A program made the translations under genes and the position numbers. The notes under the pieces were generated by a model. The model did no database searches. It saw only the letters and a list, made by a program, of their open reading frames with translations, and was not told the DNA's origin. This document shows positions 1-10,881 of a DNA stretch of 64,000 bases, piece by piece. The number at the start of each line of letters is the position of its first letter. The stretch's first letter is position 1. Origin of the DNA: Aegilops tauschii subsp. strangulata (lineage: Eukaryota > Streptophyta > Magnoliopsida > Poales > Poaceae). The stretch spans positions 372,473,792 through 372,537,791 of the forward strand of contig NC_053035.3 of assembly GCF_002575655.3 (NCBI RefSeq), in the 5' to 3' direction.

Positions 1-1334
1 GGGCTTAGATATTGCTGCCCTCCCTCCCCCCACTATATATAGGGCCAAGGGAGAGGGGGGCGCAGCCTTGGCCCTTCCTCCAAGGAAGGGTGCGGCCAGG
101 GAGGAGTCCATCCTCCCCAAGGCACCTCGGAGGTGCCTTCCCCCTTTAGGACTCTCCCTTTATCTTATCTCTTGGCGCATGGGCCTCTTGGGGCTGGTTC
201 CCTTGGCCCATATAGGCCAAGGCGCACACCCCACAGCCCATGTGGCCCCCCCGGGGCATGTGGACCCCTTGGTGGACCCCCGGACCCCTTTCGGCACTCC
301 CGGTACAATACCGATAATGCGCGAAACCTTTCCGGCGACCAAAACAAGACTTCCCATATATAAATCTTTACCTCCGGACCATTCCGGAACTCCTCGTGAC
401 GTCCGGGATCTCATCCGGGACTCCGAACAACTTTCGAGTTACCGCATACTAATATCTTTACAACCCTAGCGTCACCGAACCTTAAGTGTGTAGACCCTAC
501 GGGTTCGGGAGACACGCAGACATGACCGAGACGACTCTCCGGTCAATAACCAACAGCGGGATCTGGATACCCATGTTGGCTCCCACATGCTCCTCGATGA
601 TCTCATCGGATGAACCACGATGTCGAGGATTCAATCAATCCCGTATACAATTCCCTTTGTCTACCGGTATAGTACTTGCCCGAGATTCGATCGTCGGTAT
701 CCCGATACCTTGTTCAATCTCGTTACCGGCAAGTCTCTTTACTCGTCCCGTAACACATCATCCCGTGATCAACTCCTTGGTCACAGTGTGCACATTATGA
801 TGATGTCCTACCGAGTGGGCCCAGAGATACCTCTTCGTTTACACGGAGTGACAAATCCCAGTCTCGATTCGTGCCAACCCAACAGACACTTTCGGAGATA
901 CCTGTAGTGCACCTTTATAGCCACCCAGTTACGTTGTGACGTTTGGTACACTCAAAGCATTCCTACGGTATCCGGGAGTTGCACAATCTCATTTCTAAGG
1001 AAATGATACTTGACATTAGAAAAGCTCTTAGCAAACGAACTACACGATCTTGTGCTAGGCTTAGGATTGGGTCTTGTCCATCACATCATTCTCCTAATGA
1101 TGTGATCCCGTTATCAATGACATCCAATGTCCATGGTCAGGAAACCGTAACCATCTCTTGATCAACGAGCTAGTCAACTAGAGGCTTACTACGGACATGG
1201 TGTTGTCTATGTATCCACACATGTATCTGAGTTTCCTATCAATACAATTCTAGCATGGATAATAAACGATTATCATGAACAAGGAAATATAATAATAACC
1301 AATTTATTATTGCCTCTAGGGCATATTTCCAACA
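1..1334 (-). repeat. 3' LTR of first Copia (partial)
   Basis: Corresponds base for base in length to 6929-8262. It ends at 1334 in the inverted TGTTGGAAATATG start, directly next to the polypurine tract. About 389 bp of the LTR lies outside the window. No protein is encoded; long open frames here are shadows. Confidence 0.93.
34..41 (-). promoter_or_regulatory. LTR TATA box (first Copia, 3' LTR)
   Basis: TATATATA in a GC-rich stretch of the U3/R region, at the same place as in the 5' LTR (6961-6968). Inferred core promoter on the minus strand. Confidence 0.6.
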
Positions 1335-1349
1335 GTCTCCCACTTGCAC
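1335..1349 (-). other. Polypurine tract of first Copia
   Basis: The minus strand reads GTGCAAGTGGGAGAC directly before the 3' LTR. The same tract stands before the 3' LTR at 22604 and, as GTAAGTGGGAGAC, before the one ending at 62313. It primes plus-strand DNA synthesis in this family. Confidence 0.8.
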
Positions 1350-1426
1350 TAGAGTCAACAGTCTAGTTCACATCACCATGTGATTAACACTCACCGGTCA
1401 CATCACCATGTGACCAACATCCAAAG

Positions 1427-1906
1427 AATGGCACGCACGGTAGCAGAGAGTAGTATTGAAGCGCAGGACTACCGTAGGGATGGCAATGTAGCCAAGGTTT
1501 TACTGTAGCATGAGAATTACTATAGCCCAGGTTCAAAAAAATTGTGCTTGTTTTTCTTTTAATTTTCATTATGTTAAGAAAAACAAATTTTAAAATTCCA
1601 AAAATTTTAGTAGACCGTGGACTTTTTTTGAAATGGCAAAAACAAATCTGAAAATTTCCTAATTCTTTTTGAGAGGGAAATATATTTAGAATTTGTTCAC
1701 AAATTTCCAAAAAAAGGTGATTTTTAAAAAATGGTAATTTTTTAACTGCAATTTTTAATATGTAAACAGATTTTTAAAAGTAGGTACATTTTCGGAAATT
1801 CCAAACTACTTTTGGACTACCTTTTTTAAAATTTGTGAACAAAATATGAAAACATAGGAACCGTTTACAAAATTTTGAACAATTTTCGAAAACATGAACT
1901 CGTCCT
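1427..1906. other. AT-rich segment replacing the RNase H region
   Basis: In related elements (35300-35960 and 62379-62996 minus) the RNase H domain lies between reverse transcriptase and the polypurine tract. Here the RT remnant stops at about 1907 and Copia-like sequence resumes only at about 1426. Between them lie about 480 bp of AT-rich DNA with no similarity to Copia coding sequence that I can see. I do not recognise its source. Boundaries are approximate. Confidence 0.6.
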
Positions 1907-4620
1907 TTCTCTCTCTTCTGCTGTGGTCAGGTCTTGAGTCTTACTCAATACTCACACCTTGTAACACAGCCAAGAACTCCTTCTTTGCTGATCTATTTTG
2001 AACTCTTTCAAAATCATGTCAAGGTGTGCGTTCTTTGAAAGTATCATCAGGCGTCTTGATCTATCTCCATAGATCTTGATGCCCAATATGTAAGCAGCTT
2101 TATCCAGGTCTTCCTTTGAAAAACTCCTTTCAAACAACCCTTTATGCTTTCCAGAAATTTTACATCATTTCGGATCAACAATATGTCATTCACATATACT
2201 TATCAGAAATGTTGTAGCGCTCCCACTCACTTTATTGTAAATACAAGTTTCTAACAAACTTTGTATAAACCCAAAAACTTTGATCACTCCATCAAAGCGT
2301 ACATTCCAACTCCGAGATGCTTACTCCAGTCCTTAGAAGGATCGCTGGAGCTAGCATACCTTTTAGCATCCTTAGGATCGACAAAACCTTTCTGATTGTA
2401 TCACATACAACCTTTCCTTATGAAAACTGGTAAGGAAACTTGTTTTGACATCCATCTGCCAGATTTCATAAATGCAGCTAATGCTAACAAGATTCCGACG
2501 GACTTAAGCATCACTGCGGATGAGAAAATCTCATCGTAGTCAACTCCTTGAACATGTGAAAATACTCTTTGCCACAAGTCGAGCTTCATAGACGGTAACA
2601 TTACCGTCCATGTCCGTCTTCTTCTTAAAGATCCATTTATCTCAATGGCTTGCCGATCATCGGGCAAGTTCACCAAAGTCCATGCTTTGTTCTGATACAT
2701 GGATCCTATCTCGGATTTCGTGGCTTCTAACCATTTGTCGGAATATGGGCCCACCATCGCTTCTCCATAGCTCGTAGGTTCATTGTTGTCTAGCAACATG
2801 ACTTCCAAGACAGGATCACGTACCACTCTAAAGTAGTACGCATCCTCGTCGTCCTACGAGGTTTGGTAGTGACTTGATCCGAAGTTTCATGATCACTATC
2901 ATAAGCTTCCACTTCAATTGGTGTAGGTGCCATAGGAATAACTTCCTGTGCCCTGCTACACACTAGTTGAAGTGACGGTTCAATAACCTTATCAAGTCTC
3001 CACCATCCTCCCACTCAATTCTTTCGAGAGAAACTTTTCCTCGAGAAAGGACTCGTTTCTAGAAGCAATTACTTTTGCTTCCAGATCTGAAATAGGAGGT
3101 ATACCCAACTGTTCTGGGTATTCTTATGAAGATGCATTTATCCGCTTTGGGTTCGAGCTTATCAGCCTGAAACTTTTTCACACAAGCGTCGCAGCCCCAA
3201 ACTTTCAAGAAACGACAACTTAGGTTTCTCTAAACGGTGTCGTCTCAACGGAATTGCGTGGTGCCCCTTTTAAAGTGAATGCGGTTATCTCTAATGCCTA
3301 ACCCATAAACGATAGTGGTAATTCGATAAGAGACATCATGGTATGCACCATATCCAATAGGGTGCAGTTATGATGTTCGGACACACCATCACACTGTGGT
3401 GTTCCAGGCGGTATTAATTGTGAAACACTTTCCACAATGTCTTAATTGTGTGCCAAACTCGTAACTCAGATATCTCTATGATCATATCATAGACATTTTA
3501 TCCTCTTGTCACGACGATCTTCAACTTCACTCTGAAATTACTTGAACCTTTCAATAATTCAGACTTGTGTTTCATCAAGTAAATATTCTCAGCATCTACT
3601 CAAATCATCTGTGAAGAAAGAACATATCGATATCCACTGCGTGCCTCAGCACTCATTGGACTGCACACATCAAAATGTAAGCTAATGCCGAAAATTAAAG
3701 ACCTTAAACGGAAAGACACAGGAGGTGGCGAAAAACGAACTTCCAACAAGTTGCTTTCTTGTTCCATCTTACTGAAAACGAGGCCTTTCAGTCATCTTGC
3801 CCATGTGGTATGATTTGCATGTCTCAAGTGATTCAAAATCAAGTGAGTCCAAACGATCCATCTGCATGGAGTTTCTTCATGCATATATACCAATAGACAT
3901 GGTTCGCATGTCTCAATCTTTTCAAAAAATGAGTGAGTCCAAAGATCCATCTACATGGAGCTTCTTCATGCGTTCTATAGCAATATGACTCAAGTGGCAG
4001 TGCCACAAGTATGTGGTACTATCATTACTATCTTATATCTTTTGGCATGAACATGTGTATCACTATGATCGAGATTCATTTTAGGTGCAAGACCATTGAA
4101 GGTATTATTCAAATAAATAGAGTAACCATTATTCTCCTTAAATGAATAACCGTATTGCGATAAACATAATCCAATCATGTTTATGCTCAACGCAAACACC
4201 AATCTCGATGGTAGAGGGAGCATGCGATGCTTGATCACATCAACCTTGGAAACACTTCCAACACACATCGTCATCTCACCTTTAGCTAGTCTCCATTTAT
4301 TCCGCAGCTTTTATTTCGAGTTACTAACACTTAGCAACCGAACCGGTATCTAATAGCCTGGTGCTGCTAGGAGTACTAGTAAAGTACACATTCATATAAT
4401 GTATATCCAATATACTTTTGTCGACCTTGCCTGCCTTCTCATCTACCAAGTATCTAGGGTAGTTCTGCTTCAGTGACCGTTCCCCTCATTACAGGAGCAC
4501 TTAGTCTCGGGTTTGGGTTTAACCTTGGGATTCTTCACTAGAGCAGCAAATGATTTGCCGTTTCATGAAGTATCCCTTCTTGCCCTTGCCCTTCTTGAAA
4601 CTAGTGGTTTTATTAACCAT
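1907..4620 (-). pseudogene. Degenerate Copia pol (PR, INT, RT fragments)
   Basis: Minus-strand remnants of Copia polyprotein in normal order. A zinc-knuckle/protease region decays around 4270-4620. The stretch 3990-4274 aligns with the post-protease part of the copy at 32886, with shared words such as GSKVDVI and GYSF. Integrase at about 3017-3990 is reduced to short frames. The RT amino end is at 2401-2826 (words SEIGSM, GVDYDEIF) and an RT carboxy part at 1952-2137 (YILGIKIYGDRSRRL). No long frame survives and many stops and indels separate the pieces. It cannot encode working enzymes. Confidence 0.85.
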
Positions 4621-5260
4621 CAACAATTGATGCTCCTATTTGATTTCTACTTTCGCGGTGTCAAACATCGCGAATAGCTCAAAGATCATCATATCTATCC
4701 CTGATATGTCATAGTTCATCACGAAGCTCTAATAGCTTGGTGGCAGTGACTATGGAGAACCATCACTATCTCATCTGGAAGATTAACTCCCACTCGATTC
4801 AAGCGATTGTGGCACTCAGACAATCTGAGCACATGCTCAACGATTGAGCTTTTCTCCCTTAGTCTGCAGGCTTAAGAAACTTGTCAGAGGTCTCATACCT
4901 CTTGACGTGGGCACTAGTCTGAAATCCCAATTTCAGTCTTCGGAACATCTCATATGTTCTGCGACGTTTCAAAACGTCTTTGGTGCCACAATTCTAAACC
5001 GTTAGCATTACGCACTGAACTATCACGTAGTCATCAAAACGTGTATGCCAGATGTTCCGCAACATCTACAGACGACGCTGAGGTTCAGCATACCGAGCGG
5101 TGCATTAAGGACATAAGCCTTCTGTGCAGCAATGAGGACAATCCTCAGTTTACGGACCCAGTCCGCATAATTGCTACTATCAACTTTCAACTAAATTTTC
5201 TCTAGGAACATATCTTAAACAGTAGAACTAAAGCGTAAGCTATGACATAATTTGCAAAGA
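4621..5260 (-). pseudogene. Degenerate Copia gag
   Basis: Reverse-strand sequence corresponds to the Gag capsid region of the copy at 32026-32832, including counterparts of its LPPSYKSFVM and HQVLMVN stretches. It is interrupted by stops and frame changes. The open plus-strand frame at 4954-5205 is a shadow. Gag would form the virus-like particle in which reverse transcription occurs; this copy cannot. Confidence 0.75.
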
Positions 5261-5467
5261 CCTTTTGACTATGTTCATGATAATGAAGTTCATCTGATTA
5301 TTGAACTCCCACTCAGACAGATATCCCTCTAGTCATCTAAGTGATACATGATCCGAGTCAAACTAGGCCGTGTCCGATCATCACGTGAGACGGACTAGTC
5401 ATCATCGGTGAACATCTCCATGTTGATCGCATCTACTATACGACTCATGTTCGACCTTTCGATCTCT

Positions 5468-5567
5468 TGTGTTCCGAGGCCATGTCTGTACATGCTAGGC
5501 TCGTCAAGTCAACCTAAGTGTTTCGCATGTGTTCCGAGGCCATGTCTGTACATGCTAGGCTCGTCAA
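5468..5567 (-). repeat. Direct repeat pair in the Copia leader
   Basis: Two near-identical 40-bp copies, 5468-5507 and 5528-5567, offset by 60 bp, lie between gag and the primer binding site. Each contains the short hairpin CATGT-ctgt-ACATG. The pair recurs with the same 60-bp offset in the other Copia leader at 31686-31784, so it is a family feature and not a local duplication. Confidence 0.8.
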
Positions 5568-6522
5568 CACCCGTTGTATTCGAACGTTAGAATCTATCAC
5601 ACCCGATCATCACGTGGTGCTTCGAAACAACGAACCTTCGCAACAGTGCACAGTTAGGGGGAACACGTCTCTTGAAATTTTAGTGAGGGATCATCTTATT
5701 TATGCTACCGTCGTTCTAAGCAAATAAGATGTAAACATGACAAACATCACATGCAAATCATAAAGTGACGTGATATGGCCAATATCATCTTGCGCCTTTG
5801 ATCTCCATCTTCGAGGCGCGTCATGATCACCTTCGTCACCGGCATGACACCATGATCTCCATCATCATGATCTCCATCATCGTGTCTTCATGAAGTTGTC
5901 TCGCCAACTATTACTTCTACTACTATGGCTAACAGTTAGCAATAAAGTAAAGTAATTACATGGCGTTTTCATTGACACGCAGGTCATACAATAAATTAAG
6001 ACAACTCCTATGGCTCCTGCCGGTTGTCATACTCATCGACATGCAAGTCGTGATTCCTATTACAAGAACATGATCAATCTCATACATCACATATATCATT
6101 CATCACATCCTTTTGGCCATATCACATCACATAGCAAACCCTGCAAAAACAAGTTAGACGTCCTCTAATTGTTGTTGCATGTTTTACGTGGCTGCTATGG
6201 GATTCTAGCAAGAACGTTTCTTACCTACGCAAAAGCCACAACGTGATATGCCAATTTCTATTTACCCTTCATAAGGACCCTTTTCATCGAATCCGATCCG
6301 ACTAAAGTGGGAGAGACAGACACCCGCTAGCCACCTTATGCAACTAGTGCATGTCAGTCGGTGGAACCTGTCTCACGTAAGTGTACGTGTAAGGTCGGTC
6401 CGGGCCGCTTCATCCCACGATGCCGCCGAATCAAGATAAGACTAGTAACGGCAAGTAAATTGACAACATCAACGCCCACAACTACTTTGTGTTCTACTCG
6501 TGCATAGAAACTACGCATAGAC

Positions 6523-6539
6523 CTAGCTCATGATGCCAC
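6523..6539 (-). other. Primer binding site of first Copia
   Basis: The minus strand reads TGGCATCATGAGCTAGG immediately after the 5' LTR. It is a diverged version of the initiator-Met-tRNA site (TGGTATCAGAGC) usual in Copia elements. Confidence 0.6.
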
Positions 6540-8262
6540 TCTAGGGGAACGTAGCAGAAATTCAAAATTTTCTACGCATCACCAAGATCAATCTATGGAG
6601 TTTACTATCAACGAGGGAAGGGGAGTGCATCTACATACCCTTGTAGATCGCGAGCGGAAGCGTTCAAGAGAACGGGGTTGATGGAGTCGTACTCGTCGTG
6701 ATCCAAATCACCGATGATCCTAGCGCCGAACGGACGGCACCTCCGCGTTCAACACCCGTACGGAGCAGCGACGTCTCCTCCTTCTTGATCCAGAAAGCGG
6801 GGAGGAGAGGTTGATGGAGATCCAGCAGCACGACGGTGTGGTGGTGGAAGTAGCGGGATTCCAACAGGGCTTCGCCAAGCGCTGCGGGAGGAGGGAGATG
6901 TGTCACGGGAGGGAGAGGGAGGTGCCAGGGCTTAGATATTGCTGCCCTCCCTCCCCCCACTATATATAGGGCCAAGGGAGAGGGGGGCGCAGCCTTGGCC
7001 CTTCCTCCAAGGAAGGGTGCGGCCAAGGAGGAGTCCATCCTCCCCAAGGCACCTCGGAGGTGCCTTCCCCCTTTAGGACTCTCCCTTTATCTTATCTCTT
7101 GGCGCATGGGCCTCTTGGGGCTGGTTCCCTTGGCCCATATAGGCCAAGGCGCACACCCCACAGCCCATGTGGCCCCCCCCGGGGCATGTGGACCCCTTGG
7201 TGGACCCCCGGACCCCTTTCGGCACTCCCGGTACAATACCGATAATGCGCGAAACCTTTCCGGCGACCAAAACAAGACTTCCCATATATAAATCTTTACC
7301 TCCGGACCATTCCGGAACTCCTCGTGACGTCCGGGATCTCATCCGGGACTCCGAACAACTTTCGAGTTACCGCATACTAATATCTTTACAACCCTAGCGT
7401 CACCGAACCTTAAGTGTGTAGACCCTACGGGTTCGGGAGACACGCAGACATGACCGAGACGACTCTCCGGTCAATAACCAACAGCGGGATCTGGATACCC
7501 ATGTTGGCTCCCACATGCTCCTCGATGATCTCATCGGATGAACCACGATGTCGAGGATTCAATCAATCCCGTATACAATTCCCTTTGTCTACCGGTATAG
7601 TACTTGCCCGAGATTCGATCGTCGGTATCCCGATACCTTGTTCAATCTCGTTACCGGCAAGTCTCTTTACTCGTCCCGTAACACATCATCCCGTGATCAA
7701 CTCCTTGGTCACAGTGTGCACATTATGATGATGTCCTACCGAGTGGGCCCAGAGATACCTCTTCGTTTACACGGAGTGACAAATCCCAGTCTCGATTCGT
7801 GCCAACCCAACAGACACTTTCGGAGATACCTGTAGTGCACCTTTATAGCCACCCAGTTACGTTGTGACGTTTGGTACATTCAAAGCATTCCTACGGTATC
7901 CGGGAGTTGCACAATCTCATGGTCTAAGGAAATGATACTTGACATTAGAAAAGCTCTTAGCAAACGAACTACACGATCTTGTGCTAGGCTTAGGATTGGG
8001 TCTTGTCCATCACATCTTCTCCTAATGATGTGATCCCGTTATCAACGACATCCAATGTCCATGGTCAGGAAACCGTAACCATCTCTTGATCAACGAGCTA
8101 GTCAACTAGAGGTTTACTAGGGACATGGTGTTGTCTATGTATCCACACATGTATCTGAGTTTCCTATCAATACAATTCTAGCATGGATAATAAACGATTA
8201 TCATGAACAAGGAAATATAATAATAACCAATTTATTATTGCCTCTAGGGCATATTTCCAACA
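6540..8262 (-). repeat. 5' LTR of first Copia (complete)
   Basis: 1723 bp, bounded by the inverted TGTTGGAAATATG start at 8262 and a slightly mutated end at 6540 (TCTAGGGG where relatives have TGTTGGGG). Nearly identical to 1-1334 over the shared part. It abuts a non-Copia segment at 8263. Confidence 0.93.
6961..6968 (-). promoter_or_regulatory. LTR TATA box (first Copia, 5' LTR)
   Basis: TATATATA flanked by C-rich and G-rich tracts, same position as 34-41. Inferred start region for the element's own transcript on the minus strand. Confidence 0.6.
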
Positions 8263-8473
8263 GTAACTGTCACGAGTTATCTTCGATGTTATTGGCCTTG
8301 AGCGGGTTCTGGTATTGCGGAAGCACTCCTCTCCCGAGGCAAGCCCTCCGGAGGCTCGCGTGGTTTTAAGCCCCCTGGGGAGCCTGCTGGCCCGGCCAAG
8401 AGGGCCTTGCGAGGAGCCAACTGCCGGATTACGGCAAGGTGTGCGCGCGGTGATCCTGCGACAGTTGCATTCC
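8263..8473. other. Unassigned spacer between Copia LTR and solo LTR
   Basis: GC-rich 211-bp stretch with no recognisable gene. Frames here are short and overlap the LTR. It does not match the Gypsy PBS region expected if the neighbouring LTR were a 5' LTR. Confidence 0.5.
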
Positions 8474-10055
8474 TGCTACCTCTTGAGCATGCATTGGTTT
8501 TTCCCTTGAAGAGGAAAGGGTGATGTAGAAAATTAGTGTAAGTATTTCCCTCAGTTTTGAGAACCAAGGTATCAATCCAGCAGGAGACAACGCACAAGTC
8601 ACCTAGTACCTGCACAAACAATCAAGAACCTTGCAACCAACGCGATAAAGGGGTTGTCAATCCCTTCACGGTCACTCGGAAAAGTGAGATCTAATACAGA
8701 TAGTAAAGTAATATTTTTGGTATTTTTGTTGTATAAATTGGAAAGTAAAGATTGCAAAATAGTAAACGAGATGCTATGTAAATAAAAGAGATGCAATATA
8801 ATAGGAAAGAGACCCGGGGGCCATGAGTTTCACTAGTGGCTTCTCTCATGATAGCATGTATTACAGCGGGTGAACAAATTACTACCGAGAAATTGATAGA
8901 ACAGCGCATAGTTATGAAGATATCTAAGGCAATGATCATGAATATAGGCATCACGTCTGCGTCAAGTAGACCGATATGATCTGCATCTACTACTATTACT
9001 CCACACATCGACCGCTATCCAGCATGCATCTAGAGTATTAAGTTCATAAGTACGGAGTAACGCATTAAGGAAGATGACATGATGTAGAGGGATAAACTCA
9101 AGCAATATGATATAAACCCCATCTTTTTATCCTCGATGGCAACAATACAATACGTGCCTTGCTGCCCCTACTGTCACTTGGAAAGGACACCGCAAGATTG
9201 AACCCAAAGCTAAGCACTTCTCCCATTGCAAGAAAGATCAATCTAGTAGGCCAAACTAAACCGATAATTTGAAGAGACTTGCAAAGATATCAAATCATGC
9301 ATATAAGAATTCAGAGAAGAACCAAATAATATTCATAGATAATCTTGTTCATAAATCCACAATCATCGGATCTCGGCAAACACACCGCAAAAGAGTATTA
9401 CATCGAATAGATCTCCAAGAACATCGAGGAGAATTTGTATTGAGAATCAAAGAGAGAGAAGAAGCCATCTAGCTAATAACTATGGACCCGAAGGTCTGTG
9501 GTAAACTACTCACGCTTCATCGGAGAGGCAATGGTGTTGATGTAGAAGCCCTCCGTGATCAATTCCCCCTCCGGCAGATCGCTGGAAAAGGCCCCAAGAT
9601 GGGATCTCACGGGTACAGAAGGTTGCGGCGGTGGAAAAGTGGTTTCGTGGCCCCCCCGATGTTTCTAGGGTATAAGAGTATATATAGGCGAAAGAAGTAC
9701 GTCGGTGGAGCTACGAGGGGCCCACGAGGGTGGGGGCGCGCCTACCCCCTGGGCGCGCCCTTCTGCCTCGTGGCTTCCTCGTGGAGTTCCAGACTTCGAC
9801 TCCAAGTCTTCTGGATTGCTTTCGGTCCAAGAAAGATCATCACGAAGCTTTCATTCTGTTTGGACTCCGTTTGGTATTCCTTTTCTGCAAAACTCTATCA
9901 TAGGCAAAAAAAACAGAAACTGGCACTAGGTCTCCGGTTAATAGGTTAGTCCCAAGAATAATATAAAAGAGCATATTAAAGCCCATTAAACATCCAAAAC
10001 AGATAATATAATAGCATGGAACAATAAAAAATTATAGATTCGTTGGAGACGTACA
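8474..10055 (-). repeat. Solo Gypsy LTR
   Basis: 1582 bp. It is the inverted counterpart of the 1581- and 1580-bp LTRs at 27362 and 50911: it begins TGCTACCTCTTGAGC and ends near inverted TGATACGTCTCC, with the terminal bases altered to GTACA. Neither a Gypsy PBS nor a polypurine tract adjoins it, so it is a solo LTR, probably from LTR-LTR recombination. Flanking 5-mers are ATTCC and CTGGT, so there is no TSD. Confidence 0.85.
9679..9686 (-). promoter_or_regulatory. TATA box of solo Gypsy LTR
   Basis: TATATATA at the position equivalent to 27730-27737 and 51278-51285. It could still drive outward minus-strand transcription. Confidence 0.5.
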
Positions 10056-10079
10056 CTGGTGCATCGGTCCTAAACAAAT

Positions 10080-10680
10080 GGTTTTTAACCCCTTTCCGCG
10101 ACGGCATTTGGAACCGTCGCCAAGTGAGTGTGGGCGATAGGGGTGTCCTTCCCACACGACCCAGAAACCGTCGGGGATAGGGCCCCTATAGTACTCCTAC
10201 TCGTTTCTGCTCGCATTGTCATCATAGTCGGAATTCTGTGGTGCTACATTTACGATGCGCGGCCCATCACAAACGGTTCACTATTATTGAATGTGTATGA
10301 TGCATGACCCATCACAAACGGTTCACCGTTAAGAAGATTGGCTAATCGTCGTACGAGTGTCAGACAGGATTACGAAATGTCGGACCGTCGTAACATCGTC
10401 GTACACGACAACTATCGCACACACTATTTTGTGGTGCAACGTTTACGATGCATACTTCATCAGAAACAGTTCATGGTTGCGAATCGTGTATGATAAGGCA
10501 ACTAACACAAACGTTTAGTTTGCCCGCACCATTTGTGATATTGTCTGACATCGCACACGCTTTGCAAATGGCAACTATGTGCATGCTTGCACACGTTTCC
10601 TCTTTGTGAACCGTCTCGGATTATGGTGCATATCGCAAACGATTGTGTTTTACCAACCGTGTCTGCCATAACAACCTAGA
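10080..10680. repeat. CACTA subterminal repeat array (left)
   Basis: Many short motifs such as AACCGTC, AAACGGTTCA, ATCGCACAC and their reverse forms, spaced roughly every 20-60 bp. In CACTA elements such arrays bind the element's own transposase protein. No coding sequence. Confidence 0.65.
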
Positions 10681-10881
10681 GAGTGTAATTTCACCGTAAT
10701 TTAATTGCTGCTTTTCCAAATTGTACCGGATTTGAATTTGAATTTGAATGTATGCTACAACTTTATTCATATCCATCAGGTTCAAACAACCAATGCATTA
10801 TTCGATTCATAGGTACATATGTTTAAGAATTACATAAGAACCAAATAAAGAATGATGAACCACAGTTGTATACTTGTACTA

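Larger units (their letters stand above)
1..8262 (-). mobile_element. Copia LTR retrotransposon, Angela/WIS/BARE-like, 3' LTR cut by window start
   Basis: Minus-strand Copia element. It has an incomplete 3' LTR (1-1334), a decayed interior (1335-6539) and a complete 5' LTR (6540-8262). LTR edges are seen as the inverted form of TGTTGGAAATATGCCC at 1334 and 8262, and as the PBS junction at 6540. The interior holds remnants of gag and of protease, integrase and reverse transcriptase, all broken. The RNase H region is missing and replaced by unrelated AT-rich DNA. By hand alignment the two LTRs differ by only about six substitutions and three small indels over 1334 bp, so the insertion is young although the interior is dead. 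The TSD cannot be tested because the outer end lies outside the window. Confidence 0.9.

Noticed and set aside
68..907. Plus-strand open frames of 60-133 aa in the first LTR, repeated at 6995-7835
   Set aside because: They lie inside LTRs, recur in every copy and have no protein character; shadows of repeat sequence.
5408..5590. Repeated CVPRPCLYMLGSS peptide as a possible repeat protein
   Set aside because: It is a translation of the non-coding leader direct repeat, and the same repeat occurs in another leader upstream of gag.
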